Shown one piece after another: positions 1 through 8,381 of a DNA stretch of 64,000 nt. The stretch is taken from contig JABHFS010000137.1 of NCBI GenBank assembly GCA_018672475.1, positions 1 through 64,000 on the forward strand, given 5' to 3'. The stretch comes from Gemmatimonadota bacterium (GTDB lineage Bacteria; Latescibacterota; UBA2968; UBA8231). Under the pieces are notes generated by a model. The model made no database searches. It was not told the origin of the DNA and was given only the letters and a program-made list of their open reading frames with translations. Position 1 is the first letter of the stretch. Every line of letters starts with the position of its first letter. The translations under genes and the position numbers were made by a program.

Positions 1-297
1 ATAACATTCCTCGCTCGCCAACGCCACATCGCCGATGGCCAAGCCGCTGCCGGGATACGCCCCGCCGATGCCGAGCTGCAAAACCCAGTCCGGCCGCACA
101 GCCTGCAACACGCAAGTCAACGCATGCGCCGTATTGACCGCCCCAATCCCCGTCTCAACTAATAATACCTCCCGCCCCGCGATGTTCCCTCGCACCCACT
201 CCCGTCCAACCACGACCTGCCGCACAACATCCTCAACTCTCTCCTGCAACACCTGTTGCTCAAAGAGCGTGGCGCTCAATACAAGAATTTCCCCCAT
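1..297 (-). CDS. mqnB: Futalosine hydrolase (N-terminal part, runs off the window)
   Basis: The minus strand is open from an ATG at 297 to the window edge, 99 codons. An in-frame TGA lies two codons upstream and a purine-rich AAGGATGAGG precedes the start. The product begins MGEILVLSATLFEQ and holds the motif LGIGGAYPGSGLAIGDVALA. This is the signature of the nucleoside phosphorylase-like family that includes MqnB and MTA/SAH nucleosidases; the AYPGSGL stretch favours MqnB, which releases hypoxanthine from futalosine in the alternative menaquinone pathway. The catalytic C-terminal half lies outside the window, so a related nucleosidase cannot be excluded. Confidence 0.8.
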   Translation of the reverse strand, partial: MGEILVLSATLFEQQVLQERVEDVVRQVVVGREWVRGNIAGREVLLVETGIGAVNTAHALTCVLQAVRPDWVLQLGIGGAYPGSGLAIGDVALASEECY

Positions 298-439
298 ACC
301 TCATCCTTCAACCAATAAACGTTGGGCTCGTCTGCCATAGACCTCCTCCAATCCCACCCACCCCCTTCCGTACACAAAACAGCCGGAGAAAACACCCCCG
401 ACCGATCTCTTCTTCCAGCTTTGTAAAACGCCGTGCAAT

Positions 440-1762
440 CTAACGGCGCGACTTCCGGTCCGTCCGTTCCCCTCGCTGCTCCACATCCGCCATAACCTCC
501 TCCACGTCGATCCCGATGTTCTCCGGGTCCATCACCTTGGTGATCTCGCGACCGTCGGCCTGCGACCGAATCGCCAAACTGATAATAAACGGCGCCGCGC
601 GCGGCTTCTTGTTCGGTTGCGTCAACAGCGCCACGACCGGCTTGCGTGAATCGACGGGGTTCGGTTCGTAGACGATGGCTTGTTCGCCAGTATTCATCTC
701 GACCAAACTGCCGACCGGGTAAAGTCCCAAAGTCTTAATAAAAAGATCGACGACCTTCTCGTCGAACTCGGTGACCTTATTCTTGTGGATCCGCAACAAC
801 GCCTGATACATCGGCATCGCCGGCTTGTAGACCCGCTTGGCCGTCAGCGCATCATAAACGTCGGCCACCGCCGTCAGCCGCGCGTAATAGTGGATCGAAT
901 CCCCTTCGAGCGCCTGGGGATACCCGCTGCCATCCATCATCTCATGGTGCTGCTCGGCGATCGCGATCTGTTCCTCGCTGAACGAGCCGTCTTCGCGCAT
1001 AATATCACCGCTATAGGTGCCATGTTTGCGCATCTCCTGCAACTCGTGCGGCTCAAAGCGCCCCGGCTTATTGAGAATCTCCAACGGGACACGCGTTTTG
1101 CCCACATCGTGCAAGAGCACGGCGGTGGTGATCGCCGGCAGCATGCCCGGATCGGTTCCGTCGTGCATCGCCATGGCCGTAACCAAGGTGCAAACATTCA
1201 TGCAGTGCATCGCGGTGTAAGGGTCGTGTTTTTTGATACGGGTCAAGCTGACCATCGCGTCGACATTGCGCAGGATACTCTCCGAAATTACCCCTCCGGC
1301 CTCCTGCACCTTCTCGACATCCATCTCCTTGCCCTCGGCCACGTCCTGCAAAGCCGTCTTGATGGTGTTGGTGGTCTCGGTGCGAACTTCCTTGGCCTGC
1401 TCGATCTCTTCGTCGTAGTGGACTAGGCGACCTTCGGGCGGCGGCTTGCGACTCGGATCGGTCAGCGGCTTGACATTATCGGGCATATCCTCGCCCTTGT
1501 CGGTATCGATCGTCACCATCGACAAACCCGTTGAGCGCAGGCTGGCGATTATATTGTCGCTGCCAATCAACAAGCCCCCGTCCTGCGTGATCTTCTCATT
1601 CATCCGCCCAGTCAGACGAGCGCGCTTGCCCGCACCACCGACACCGGTCGCATTAGTCGCCGACAGGTATCTTACTTCCTCGCCGTCTTTTTCCTCGGTT
1701 ACCGCCTCGGCGTCGAGGAACATGCCGACCTGAAGATCTTTAATTGAAATTAGTTTTTTCAT
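440..1762 (-). CDS. HD-GYP domain cyclic di-GMP phosphodiesterase-like protein
   Basis: A 440-residue cytoplasmic protein. The N-terminus (MKKLISIKDLQVGMF) resembles the DUF3391-type region common before HD-GYP domains. The HD-GYP domain spans about 165-345: LLHDVGK with the HD pair at 218-219, HHEMMDGSGYP at 272-282 and DVYDALT at 301-307. These match the metal-binding and GYP signatures of enzymes that hydrolyse cyclic di-GMP to pGpG/GMP. The last 90 residues form a small beta-rich domain of the kind often seen after HD-GYP. No receiver or membrane segment is visible, so the input signal is unknown. It is a single gene, transcribed away from the NRDE operon at 1933. Confidence 0.88.
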   Translation of the reverse strand: MKKLISIKDLQVGMFLDAEAVTEEKDGEEVRYLSATNATGVGGAGKRARLTGRMNEKITQDGGLLIGSDNIIASLRSTGLSMVTIDTDKGEDMPDNVKPLTDPSRKPPPEGRLVHYDEEIEQAKEVRTETTNTIKTALQDVAEGKEMDVEKVQEAGGVISESILRNVDAMVSLTRIKKHDPYTAMHCMNVCTLVTAMAMHDGTDPGMLPAITTAVLLHDVGKTRVPLEILNKPGRFEPHELQEMRKHGTYSGDIMREDGSFSEEQIAIAEQHHEMMDGSGYPQALEGDSIHYYARLTAVADVYDALTAKRVYKPAMPMYQALLRIHKNKVTEFDEKVVDLFIKTLGLYPVGSLVEMNTGEQAIVYEPNPVDSRKPVVALLTQPNKKPRAAPFIISLAIRSQADGREITKVMDPENIGIDVEEVMADVEQRGERTDRKSRR

Positions 1763-1932
1763 CTACTTACCAAGTCTATTTTCACTACCTTTGCACTAAT
1801 AATTAGATAGAAATCGAGAGGACCTGTCAAGCACTTTGGGAAAAAGACCGTAAAATCAACCACTTGAACAATTCACATGCTTGACACGCCAACGGTGCAA
1901 CCGTACACTCCCGCGCAAATGAAGGAATGTCT

Positions 1933-2670
1933 ATGTGCCTGTGTATACTGGTGCATCAGTGGTTGGATTCCACCCCTTTGATCATGGCGGCCAACCGCGA
2001 AGAGCACTACAACCGTCCCTCGCTTCCCCCAACTTGGCGTCCGGAGGGCATCTTTGCCGGCAGCGACCAGCGTCAAGGCGGAACCTGGCAGGGGATCAAT
2101 GACCGCGGCCTGCTCGTCGCCCTGACGAATCGCGTGAGCACCCTCCAGGATGCAAACCGGCGCTCACGCGGCTTGCTCTGCCAAGATGTATTGCAGCAAG
2201 CCACTGCACGAACATCCGTAGATTGGCTGCTCCACCATTTCCCCTGCGAGCCCTACAATCCCTGCAATCTGCTCTGCGCGGATGCCGAGGAAGCCTTTGC
2301 CGTCCACTACGACGGACACCAGGCCAGCGTGCAAAGCCTCAGCCCCGGCCTGCATCTGCTCGCCGATACCGATGTCAATGACCCGATGCATCCGCGCATC
2401 CAACACGCGCTCACGCTGCTGCAAGATCTACCCGAAGATTGGCCCACACTCAGGGATATGCTGGAATCAGTGATGGCCGACCACCACGAGGAGCTCATCC
2501 CCCCCGCCTCCATCTGCATCCACGGCGAACGCGCCGGCACGCTATCCTCCTCGGTGATCGCGCTACGCGACCGCAGCCTGTCCGAGGCGCGATTCCACTT
2601 TGCCGACGGATCGCCTTGCTCGACACCCTACACCGATCTTTCGGCGCAATTTAGCGATCGCCCCAGCTGA
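1933..2670 (+). CDS. NRDE (TANGO2-like) family protein
   Basis: A 245-residue protein with the family hallmarks: Cys at position 2, the NRDE box in the form A-N-R-E-E at 20-24, and GGTWQGIN at 49-56. I start it at the ATG at 1933 rather than the one at 1927: AAGGA at 1922-1926 is then correctly spaced, and the protein begins Met-Cys as in homologues. Family members are related to the Ntn-hydrolase fold; the human member TANGO2 is linked to heme and lipid handling, but the bacterial function is not settled. Its stop overlaps the start of the next gene (TGATG), so it heads a translationally coupled operon through 5532. Confidence 0.85.
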   Translation: MCLCILVHQWLDSTPLIMAANREEHYNRPSLPPTWRPEGIFAGSDQRQGGTWQGINDRGLLVALTNRVSTLQDANRRSRGLLCQDVLQQATARTSVDWLLHHFPCEPYNPCNLLCADAEEAFAVHYDGHQASVQSLSPGLHLLADTDVNDPMHPRIQHALTLLQDLPEDWPTLRDMLESVMADHHEELIPPASICIHGERAGTLSSSVIALRDRSLSEARFHFADGSPCSTPYTDLSAQFSDRPS

Positions 2671-3845
2671 TGCAAGTTTCCGATATCCATATCCACCCAG
2701 TCTCCATGCCCCGCATCTACAATACGAGGGTTGCCGCCGGAGGCCCACTCGGCGGCAAAGATTATTCGCATTACTACCTGCTCGAATTCGAGACTGCCAC
2801 CGGCCTCAGGGGCCTCGGGGAAATTTCCGATATAGAGGAGAGTTGGGCCGTACCGGCACCGGAGCTACTGCGCCAAACACTGCTCGCCCCGCTCGCCGGA
2901 GCCGACGTGCGCCAACGCCTGCCCACCTGGGAACGAGTCGACGAGGTTTTGCCCACCAACTACCACCCCGAATTCCGCAACCTCGTCAGTTCGGCCGTCG
3001 ACACGGCCCTGCTCGATCTTGCGGGCAAATACTACAGCGCCCCGGCGCACGCGCTTTTGGGCGGCCAGTATCGCGATCAGCTCGCCATATCCTGGGTCGC
3101 CTATATCCGCAGCGCCGAAGAATTAGCCGAGGAAATCCAAGAAAAAGTCGACGCCGGTTTCACGGCCTTCAAACTCAAGGTCGGAGCCGATTTCGAGCTC
3201 GATTGCGAGCGTATCCGCATCTTCCGCCGCATCGCCGGCCCCGACGCCTACCTCAAAGCCGACGCCTCCGGCGCATGGAGCGAAGAAGAAGCCATCGACC
3301 GCATCCGCGAGCTATCAGCCCTCGGCGTCGACGCAGTCGAAACCCCTTTGCAACAGATATCGCGCGCAATCGCCAAAGACCACCCCGAGGAGATCAACTC
3401 CGATCCCGACGCCGCAGCAGCGGCCCTCGCCCGAGTACGCGATGCGGTACCCGCCGATATAATCGAACACGTAGCCGACTTCGACGACACCTTCGCGCTG
3501 GCCCTCCTGCGCCATAAGGCCGTCGACGTTTTCAATATTGTGCCGGTGCAAGCCGGCAGCCTGCACCGCGCCCAGCGCCTGATCCAGATCGCCGAGGCCG
3601 GCGGCATACCCGTGCTGCTCGGCAGCACCGTCGAGTTGGGCATTGGCACCGCCGCCGCACTGCATCTAGGCATTGCATCCAAAGGCGTCACCGTCTCCTC
3701 GGATCTGGTCGGCCCCGGACTCTTAGCCGACGATGTGACCGCACCCCGCCTAGCCTACCAAAACGGCCACCTGCGCGCGCCACGCGGCATAGGCTTGGGT
3801 GTCGACCTGGTCCCCGCCCTCGTCGAAAAATACCGCACGCCATGA
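2670..3845 (+). CDS. Enolase-superfamily (MLE-like) protein with an atypical active site
   Basis: A 391-residue protein of usual length for muconate cycloisomerase/dipeptide epimerase-like enzymes. The N-terminal capping domain is followed by a barrel with KLK at 168-170 (the usual Lys-x-Lys base), Asp198 in KADAS and Glu224 in VETP as metal ligands, and a C-terminal GSTVELGIG at 318-326. The second catalytic lysine expected in the strand V-D-V-F-N-I-x-P is replaced by Val291, and the third ligand region reads IIEHVADFDD rather than the usual ADES. The substrate is therefore not predictable; a dehydratase or epimerase acting on a sugar acid or amino acid is possible. The gene overlaps both neighbours. 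Confidence 0.8.
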   Translation: MQVSDIHIHPVSMPRIYNTRVAAGGPLGGKDYSHYYLLEFETATGLRGLGEISDIEESWAVPAPELLRQTLLAPLAGADVRQRLPTWERVDEVLPTNYHPEFRNLVSSAVDTALLDLAGKYYSAPAHALLGGQYRDQLAISWVAYIRSAEELAEEIQEKVDAGFTAFKLKVGADFELDCERIRIFRRIAGPDAYLKADASGAWSEEEAIDRIRELSALGVDAVETPLQQISRAIAKDHPEEINSDPDAAAAALARVRDAVPADIIEHVADFDDTFALALLRHKAVDVFNIVPVQAGSLHRAQRLIQIAEAGGIPVLLGSTVELGIGTAAALHLGIASKGVTVSSDLVGPGLLADDVTAPRLAYQNGHLRAPRGIGLGVDLVPALVEKYRTP

Positions 3846-4180
3846 GCATGCGCATCGGCACCGCCCAACCCGCCCAACGCCTCATCGATTTTAATATCCG
3901 CGACTCGGCCAAGGGCCTCGCCACCGGAGAAAGCAATGGCGGCACGATCGTCGCCGCCGAGCCTCGCCAAAGTAGCAACCGAAGCCCCCCCGAAGAGATC
4001 ACCCGACGCTGCAATGGCGTGCTAACGGTGGGCGCGGAACAATTTCAGGCGGCGGATGCATTATTAAAGGAAGACAAAACGGCGGAAACCGTAGAGGCCT
4101 TAACAAAACGGCGCGACGCATACCCCGGTTCATGGATCGACCGGGTCGCCGCCGAGCGCATTGAAAGGAAAACACTATGA
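3842..4180 (+). CDS. Small protein in the operon, possibly an eroded carbon-nitrogen hydrolase
   Basis: This 112-codon frame sits between two genes with ATGA overlaps at both ends, which argues that it is, or was, translated. The first 20 residues (MSMRIGTAQPAQRLIDFNIR) look like the start of a carbon-nitrogen hydrolase (nitrilase superfamily). After that I see no Glu/Lys/Cys triad, and the rest (for example KRRDAYPGSWIDRV) is not recognisable. The simplest reading is a gene that has lost its middle and keeps the ends needed for coupling. A genuine short protein is the alternative. Confidence 0.45.
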   Translation: MSMRIGTAQPAQRLIDFNIRDSAKGLATGESNGGTIVAAEPRQSSNRSPPEEITRRCNGVLTVGAEQFQAADALLKEDKTAETVEALTKRRDAYPGSWIDRVAAERIERKTL

Positions 4181-5532
4181 AAAAAAAGCGGCGAATATGG
4201 TTCTGCGGTGGTATTGAACAAGCCGCCGCGCAGCCCGACCTCCTGGCCCGCCTGCGCGACGAAATCGGCCTAACTACCATCATGCCCGAAAGCCCGATCT
4301 GCCACACCTCGGGTTTTGCAACTTCAGACGAATTGGCAAAGCGTGGGCCCTTCGAAGATTGGCGTTCACGCGCCGACCTCTACCCCCGAATCGCCGAGGG
4401 CATCTACCCACCCGTCGCCGGCATCATCTCGGGTTTTGATGACACCCCACTCAAGAAGCTGATAGAATCAGCACAAAAAACCGGCATCGAAGTATGGGGC
4501 CATATTGGCCTGTGGAGCTATGGCGGCGATGTCTATCCCGAATACGCGATGCGCGATATCGAAGGCGAGCCGCTCGACATGCGCTACAAGCAATGGGGCA
4601 TCGGACTGTGCCCGAGCCGTAAAAAAATCAACGATTGGACGCGCGATGGCCTAATCGACGCGGCGCAACGCTACGCGCTCGACGGTTTTTGCGTCGATCA
4701 CGCCCGCTACGCCGCCCCGGCCAATGTGCACGGCCTCTTCGCCTGCGGTTGCGTACATTGCCAACGCGAAGGCGCAGCGCTCGGTTACGATGTCGCCCGT
4801 CTATACGATGGCCTGCGACACTTCCGCCAAAGCCTCAAGACCCTCGACCGCCGGCAAATCAGCCGCATGATCGCCCACCAACCCAATCTCTGGGACTTCC
4901 TCAACCTCTGCGAGGGCGGTGCGGAATTGCTGGAGTGGTTCCGCATGCGGGCGGGTTTATTGGCCGCGCGTATGGCCGAATTTCGCAATGCAATAAACGA
5001 AGCCACCGGCACCAAGCCCTTCGGCAGCGATGTTTTTCCGCCTTCGGTCGCGCTATTGGGCGGGCACGATTATACCGCTTGGCAACAAGGCGCCGATTAT
5101 CTAACCGGCGGCTCGTCATTCGGCGGGGTCGTCGGCTGGGCGACGATGGTGACGAACCTGGCCGGAGCATGGGCGCCGGCCCTGTGCCGGACGATCGATG
5201 AGTTGCAAGAAGACGAGGCGTTGGCACTAATCTACCGACTGTTCGGCTATGAGGATTTGAATTTGCCGCTAACCTTGGCAGGACTGCAAGAAGCACAATT
5301 GCCGCTTCCCGAAATCTTCGCCCGTGAGGTGGGCAAGCTGAAAGCCGTCGCCGATCCCAATATCGGCCTCTACCCCCCGCTCTCGGTTTCGGCGGCACCC
5401 GATATCGTACAAGCCCTTTGCGAGGCCGTGGTCGACAACGAATGCGACGGGGCGATGCTAACTTTTGGTGCGACCGAGGAGGCAATCGAGAGTGTATTGC
5501 AGCTAGATCTTGCGCAATGGCTAGATCGTTAA
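4177..5532 (+). CDS. Putative TIM-barrel glycoside-hydrolase-like protein
   Basis: A 451-residue cytoplasmic protein without a signal peptide. Its composition (ISGFDDTPLKKLIESAQKTG, WGHIGLWSYGGDVYPEYAMR, DGFCVDHARYAAP) resembles the putative alpha-amylase-like or GH10-like TIM barrels found near sugar-acid genes: aromatic- and acid-rich strands with a D-G-F-x-x-D-x-x-R-Y segment like those that carry catalytic acids. A Cys cluster FACGCVHC at about 188-195 could bind metal. Start ATG 4177 overlaps the upstream stop (ATGA) and has AAGGAA before it. Family and substrate are not identified from sequence alone. Confidence 0.65.
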   Translation: MKKKRRIWFCGGIEQAAAQPDLLARLRDEIGLTTIMPESPICHTSGFATSDELAKRGPFEDWRSRADLYPRIAEGIYPPVAGIISGFDDTPLKKLIESAQKTGIEVWGHIGLWSYGGDVYPEYAMRDIEGEPLDMRYKQWGIGLCPSRKKINDWTRDGLIDAAQRYALDGFCVDHARYAAPANVHGLFACGCVHCQREGAALGYDVARLYDGLRHFRQSLKTLDRRQISRMIAHQPNLWDFLNLCEGGAELLEWFRMRAGLLAARMAEFRNAINEATGTKPFGSDVFPPSVALLGGHDYTAWQQGADYLTGGSSFGGVVGWATMVTNLAGAWAPALCRTIDELQEDEALALIYRLFGYEDLNLPLTLAGLQEAQLPLPEIFAREVGKLKAVADPNIGLYPPLSVSAAPDIVQALCEAVVDNECDGAMLTFGATEEAIESVLQLDLAQWLDR

Positions 5533-5632
5533 AAACCTGATCGCCGAATAAGAATCGAGCTTGTCGCCCTTATCAGCTCCGCTTCACTATTGCAAAGCGC
5601 GTCTATTTTCGCCAAACCCCTTTGTGGCCCAC

Positions 5633-5654
5633 AGCCCTATTTATTAATAGGGCT
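5633..5654. promoter_or_regulatory. Perfect 9-bp inverted repeat upstream of purM
   Basis: AGCCCTATT and AATAGGGCT are exact reverse complements separated by TATT. The hairpin lies 120 bp downstream of the 4177-5532 gene and 103 bp upstream of purM. No long T tract follows, so it is a weak terminator at best; an operator or 5'-UTR structure is as likely. Confidence 0.4.
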
Positions 5655-5756
5655 TATATCACCCATAACCCCTTCACATTTGTCACCATCTGCCCCCAGC
5701 AGTACTTTCTTGGCCATACCCGAGACCATACAGATCAGCCCGTAGAAAGGAACACC

Positions 5757-6794
5757 ATGAGCCAACGCCTCTCCTACGCCAGCGCCGGCGTCGACATCGA
5801 CCAGACCGACGCCGCCAAGCGCGAAATGGCCAAAAGTATGGAGACTACCGACCCGCGCGTCCTCAACCGCATCGGCGCCTTCGCCACGCTTATTGACGCC
5901 AGCTTCCCCGGCATCGCGCACCCGGTACTCGTGCACAAAAGCGAAGAGCCCGGCTCCAAACAGAAACTGGCCTTCGCGCACGGCCGCCACCGCTCGGTCT
6001 GCTACGATATGGTCAACCACCTCATCGACGATATCATCGTCATGGGCGCCGAGCCGGTCTCGATACAGGACGTCATCGTCTGCGGCACACTTGACGGCAC
6101 TATCGCCAGCGACCTGGTCGACGCGATGGCCGACGCCTGCCGCCAGCAGGACTGTACCCTTACCGGCGGCGAGACCTCCGTGCAACCCGGCGTGATCCCC
6201 GACGGCCTCTACGTGCTCACCGCCAGCGTCATCGGTGTCGTCGACAAGGACAAGATCATCGACGGCGGCACAATCAAAGCTGGCGACCAGGTGATCGTAC
6301 TCGCCTCCAATGGCCTGCACACCAATGGTTACACCCTGGTCCGCGCGCTACTCGAACAAAAACCTGATCTGCTCGAACAAGACGTGGCCGGCGAGTCCTT
6401 CCTCGAATCCGTGCTCAAACCCCATACTTGCTACTTCCAGCCTTTGCGAGGCCTCTTTGCCGATCCGGGCCTGCACGGCATGGCCCATATCACCGGCGGC
6501 GGCCTGCAAGACAATCTCAACCGTGTCCTGCCCGACCACCTCAACGCGCAACTCGACCTTAGCAACTTGCAGATCCCACCGGTCTTCCGCACATTGCGCA
6601 CTACCGGCGATCTCGACGACCAAGACATGATGCGCACCTTCAACATGGGCGCGGGCATGGCGCTCGTCGTAGCGCCAGAGGCCGTTGAACAAATGCTAGC
6701 GCACTTGGCCGACAAAAATTGCCACGCCTATCGCATGGGGGAAATCGTCGAAGGCGAGAAGAAAGTCGAATTCAGCGGCGCACTCTCCTGGTGA
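5757..6794 (+). CDS. purM: Phosphoribosylformylglycinamidine cyclo-ligase
   Basis: A 345-residue PurM, which closes the imidazole ring of AIR with ATP in purine synthesis. Recognisable motifs are YASAGVDI near the N-terminus, INxxGAEP-type DDIIVMGAEP, the ATP-binding LTGGETS, the segment SNGLHTNGYTLVR, the glycine-rich HITGGGLQDNLNRVLP and FNMGAGMALVV. The frame is open for 45 codons upstream, but the ATG at 5757 has AAAGGAA at 5746-5752 and gives the family's normal N-terminus, so I start it there. The usual DGVGTK loop is altered (EEPGSK), suggesting a divergent branch of the family. A small Cys-rich protein follows with a GTGA overlap. Confidence 0.9.
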   Translation: MSQRLSYASAGVDIDQTDAAKREMAKSMETTDPRVLNRIGAFATLIDASFPGIAHPVLVHKSEEPGSKQKLAFAHGRHRSVCYDMVNHLIDDIIVMGAEPVSIQDVIVCGTLDGTIASDLVDAMADACRQQDCTLTGGETSVQPGVIPDGLYVLTASVIGVVDKDKIIDGGTIKAGDQVIVLASNGLHTNGYTLVRALLEQKPDLLEQDVAGESFLESVLKPHTCYFQPLRGLFADPGLHGMAHITGGGLQDNLNRVLPDHLNAQLDLSNLQIPPVFRTLRTTGDLDDQDMMRTFNMGAGMALVVAPEAVEQMLAHLADKNCHAYRMGEIVEGEKKVEFSGALSW

Positions 6795-6973
6795 CGACGA
6801 CCAAGACCGGCCTGTGCATCATCTGCCGCCACATGCGCAAAGTCGAGACAGAGCGCGGCTCGGTCTTCTTTTTATGCCGCCTGGCGGCCGAAGACCCGCG
6901 CCTAGGAAAATACCCCCGCCTGCCCGTGCTCTCCTGCCACGGCTATCAGCCAGTGGAGAATCCTCCGGTATAG
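6791..6973 (+). CDS. Small conserved Cys-rich (probable zinc-binding) protein
   Basis: Sixty residues starting at a GTG that overlaps the purM stop (GTGA). The pattern TGLCIICRHMRKVETERGSV then FFLCRLAAEDPRLGKYPRLP and VLSCHGYQP has four Cys (C-x-x-C ... C ... C) in a compact arrangement typical of a small zinc ribbon. I recall similar short proteins of unknown role with the motif C-R-H near the start and Y-P-x-L-P-V-L-x-C near the end. Tight coupling to purM suggests co-translation, not necessarily a role in purine synthesis. Confidence 0.7.
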   Translation: MTTTKTGLCIICRHMRKVETERGSVFFLCRLAAEDPRLGKYPRLPVLSCHGYQPVENPPV

Positions 6974-7037
6974 AGGTCCTTTACCCCCCCAACCCTCGGG
7001 GCCTTTAGTAGTTGCCGCCAAAGTCTATAAGGGTATC

Positions 7038-7053
7038 TTAGGGTGCACCCTAA
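7038..7053. promoter_or_regulatory. Perfect 16-bp palindrome before a small membrane-protein gene
   Basis: TTAGGGTGCACCCTAA is its own reverse complement. It lies 23 bp upstream of the ATG at 7076, a natural place for a dimeric repressor site. No matching site was noticed elsewhere in the window. Confidence 0.45.
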
Positions 7054-7075
7054 CGTGAGATCTAAAGGTCGGAGT

Positions 7076-7384
7076 ATGGCGCGCCGCAAACGCAAAAAAC
7101 CACCGAAAAAAACCAGCCCGGGGCGCTCGAATACCGGGCCATTGGCGATTACGGTGGCCATACTTGTCGCGATTCTCGGCTCTTTGTATTTATCGGGCGA
7201 GAACCGCTCCTGGCAAGAATATATCGATGCGGGCGACCGCGCCTTAAAGCGCGGCAATTACGAATGGGCTGAGAAGATGTACAACGAGGCGCTGCAGTAC
7301 GCACAGAACAAAGACGCCAAAAACCCCTTGATTGCCAAAACCAGAGCCTATCTCAAACGCCTAGAAAAAGTAAAAAGCCGTTAG
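7076..7384 (+). CDS. Small single-pass membrane protein with a TPR-like tail
   Basis: About 102 residues. A very basic N-terminus (MARRKRKKPPKKTSPG) is followed by one membrane segment (PLAITVAILVAILGSLYL) and a tail YIDAGDRALKRGNYEWAEKM that reads as a single tetratricopeptide repeat (W/G-A-Y-F-A-like positions). The topology would be N-in with the repeat outside. I chose ATG 7076 over 7043 because CGGAG directly precedes it and the upstream ATG falls inside the 16-bp palindrome. Its stop overlaps the stop of the opposing gene by four bases (TTAG). Confidence 0.65.
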   Translation: MARRKRKKPPKKTSPGRSNTGPLAITVAILVAILGSLYLSGENRSWQEYIDAGDRALKRGNYEWAEKMYNEALQYAQNKDAKNPLIAKTRAYLKRLEKVKSR

Positions 7385-8379
7385 AGTCGCCAGTGCGTCC
7401 CCATCAAGGACGTTTTCTCGCCCAAGTTTTCTACCTGATAATACACCGTATATACCGAGCCATCACGCAACTGCACTGAGGCTGGATAACCCAGATCGCG
7501 ATCGGGTGCCTCGCTCAATTGCACTTCCGCGTCGACATCCCAAGTCTCACCACCGTCCCCGCTAATACACGCATACACGCCAAAAGGCGCCCACCGCTTG
7601 GCGTAGGTCACCAGTAGCCGGTCATCAGCCAAACGAAACAGGTGTGGTGGCAAACCGCGCATAAACGTCGGACTCGGCTCCGACCAACTCAACCCCCCGT
7701 CCGCACTGATCGCCTGATGCAGCGGATGATCCCCATTGCAATCGCGGAATAACGCCACCACCAGCCCGTCCGCCCGCTCGACCATATGCGGCTCGTCATA
7801 GGACAGCATCTGCGCATCCGCGGGCACAGGAAAGTCACTGATAACCTGCCACGATCGCCCGTCATCGCGCGATTCGGCGATTGAAATCGCATAGGGCGAC
7901 TGCGCAGGCGACCCATTCCAATCCGCCGGCTCGCCATGCGAGCAATGCGGCCGCTGCCCTAAAAAAAGCAAGCGCCCGTCGCACAGCTGAATCGGGCCGT
8001 GTGGCGCGGTGACGTGACTCGGGACCGGGTCCTGCCAACTGTGGCCGTGATCCGTCGACCGAATCGTCCAATGCCCTTGCCACGGGCCACCGTATGGCCC
8101 GGTAAACGAGCTGACGATCACCGTACCCTCGGCCGTGACCAACACCCCCGAGTCTCGATCATCAATCGGCGTGTCCAATATCGTCACCGCCGCGTCCCAG
8201 GATTGGCCGCCGTCCCGGCTGCGGAGCAATTGCACCTTACCGTCGTTAGAGATATGGCCTGCGCGGTCGCCGGAAAAAACGGCGAGCAAGTCGCCATTAA
8301 CCGCCAGTGCGATACTAGGCCAGCCGATATAGCGGCCCGGCTGTTTGCAGAGCATTTGTTTGGCAATAATTTCGGGCAT
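7381..8379 (-). CDS. Sialidase-superfamily (BNR/Asp-box) protein
   Basis: A 332-residue six-bladed-propeller protein. Asp-boxes of the form S-x-D-x-G-x-x-W recur: SRDGGQSW, STDHGHSW, SRDDGRSW, SADGGLSW and SGDGGETW. There is no signal peptide after the chosen ATG at 8379, which has GAAAGGGT eight bases before it; the longer frame adds 61 residues of shadow sequence. Such proteins include exo-sialidases and many uncharacterised sugar-binding or glycosidase-like proteins, so sialic acid as substrate is not established. It follows an RraA-like gene and a hydrolase relic in one operon. Confidence 0.8.
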   Translation of the reverse strand: MPEIIAKQMLCKQPGRYIGWPSIALAVNGDLLAVFSGDRAGHISNDGKVQLLRSRDGGQSWDAAVTILDTPIDDRDSGVLVTAEGTVIVSSFTGPYGGPWQGHWTIRSTDHGHSWQDPVPSHVTAPHGPIQLCDGRLLFLGQRPHCSHGEPADWNGSPAQSPYAISIAESRDDGRSWQVISDFPVPADAQMLSYDEPHMVERADGLVVALFRDCNGDHPLHQAISADGGLSWSEPSPTFMRGLPPHLFRLADDRLLVTYAKRWAPFGVYACISGDGGETWDVDAEVQLSEAPDRDLGYPASVQLRDGSVYTVYYQVENLGEKTSLMGTHWRL

Positions 8380-8381
8380 GC

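Noticed and set aside
301-486. 61-codon minus-strand ORF between futalosine hydrolase and HD-GYP genes
   Set aside because: It overlaps the HD-GYP 3' end, has no conserved motif, and its composition looks random.
680-1426. 248-codon plus-strand ORF opposite the HD-GYP gene
   Set aside because: It mirrors the real gene's codons, is His/Arg/Asp-rich and has no family resemblance; the minus strand carries an unmistakable HD-GYP protein.
2600-3517. 305-codon plus-strand ORF
   Set aside because: Shadow frame of the enolase-superfamily gene, Arg/Pro-rich with no motif.
5637-6320. 227-codon minus-strand ORF opposite purM
   Set aside because: Antisense shadow of a well-conserved PurM.
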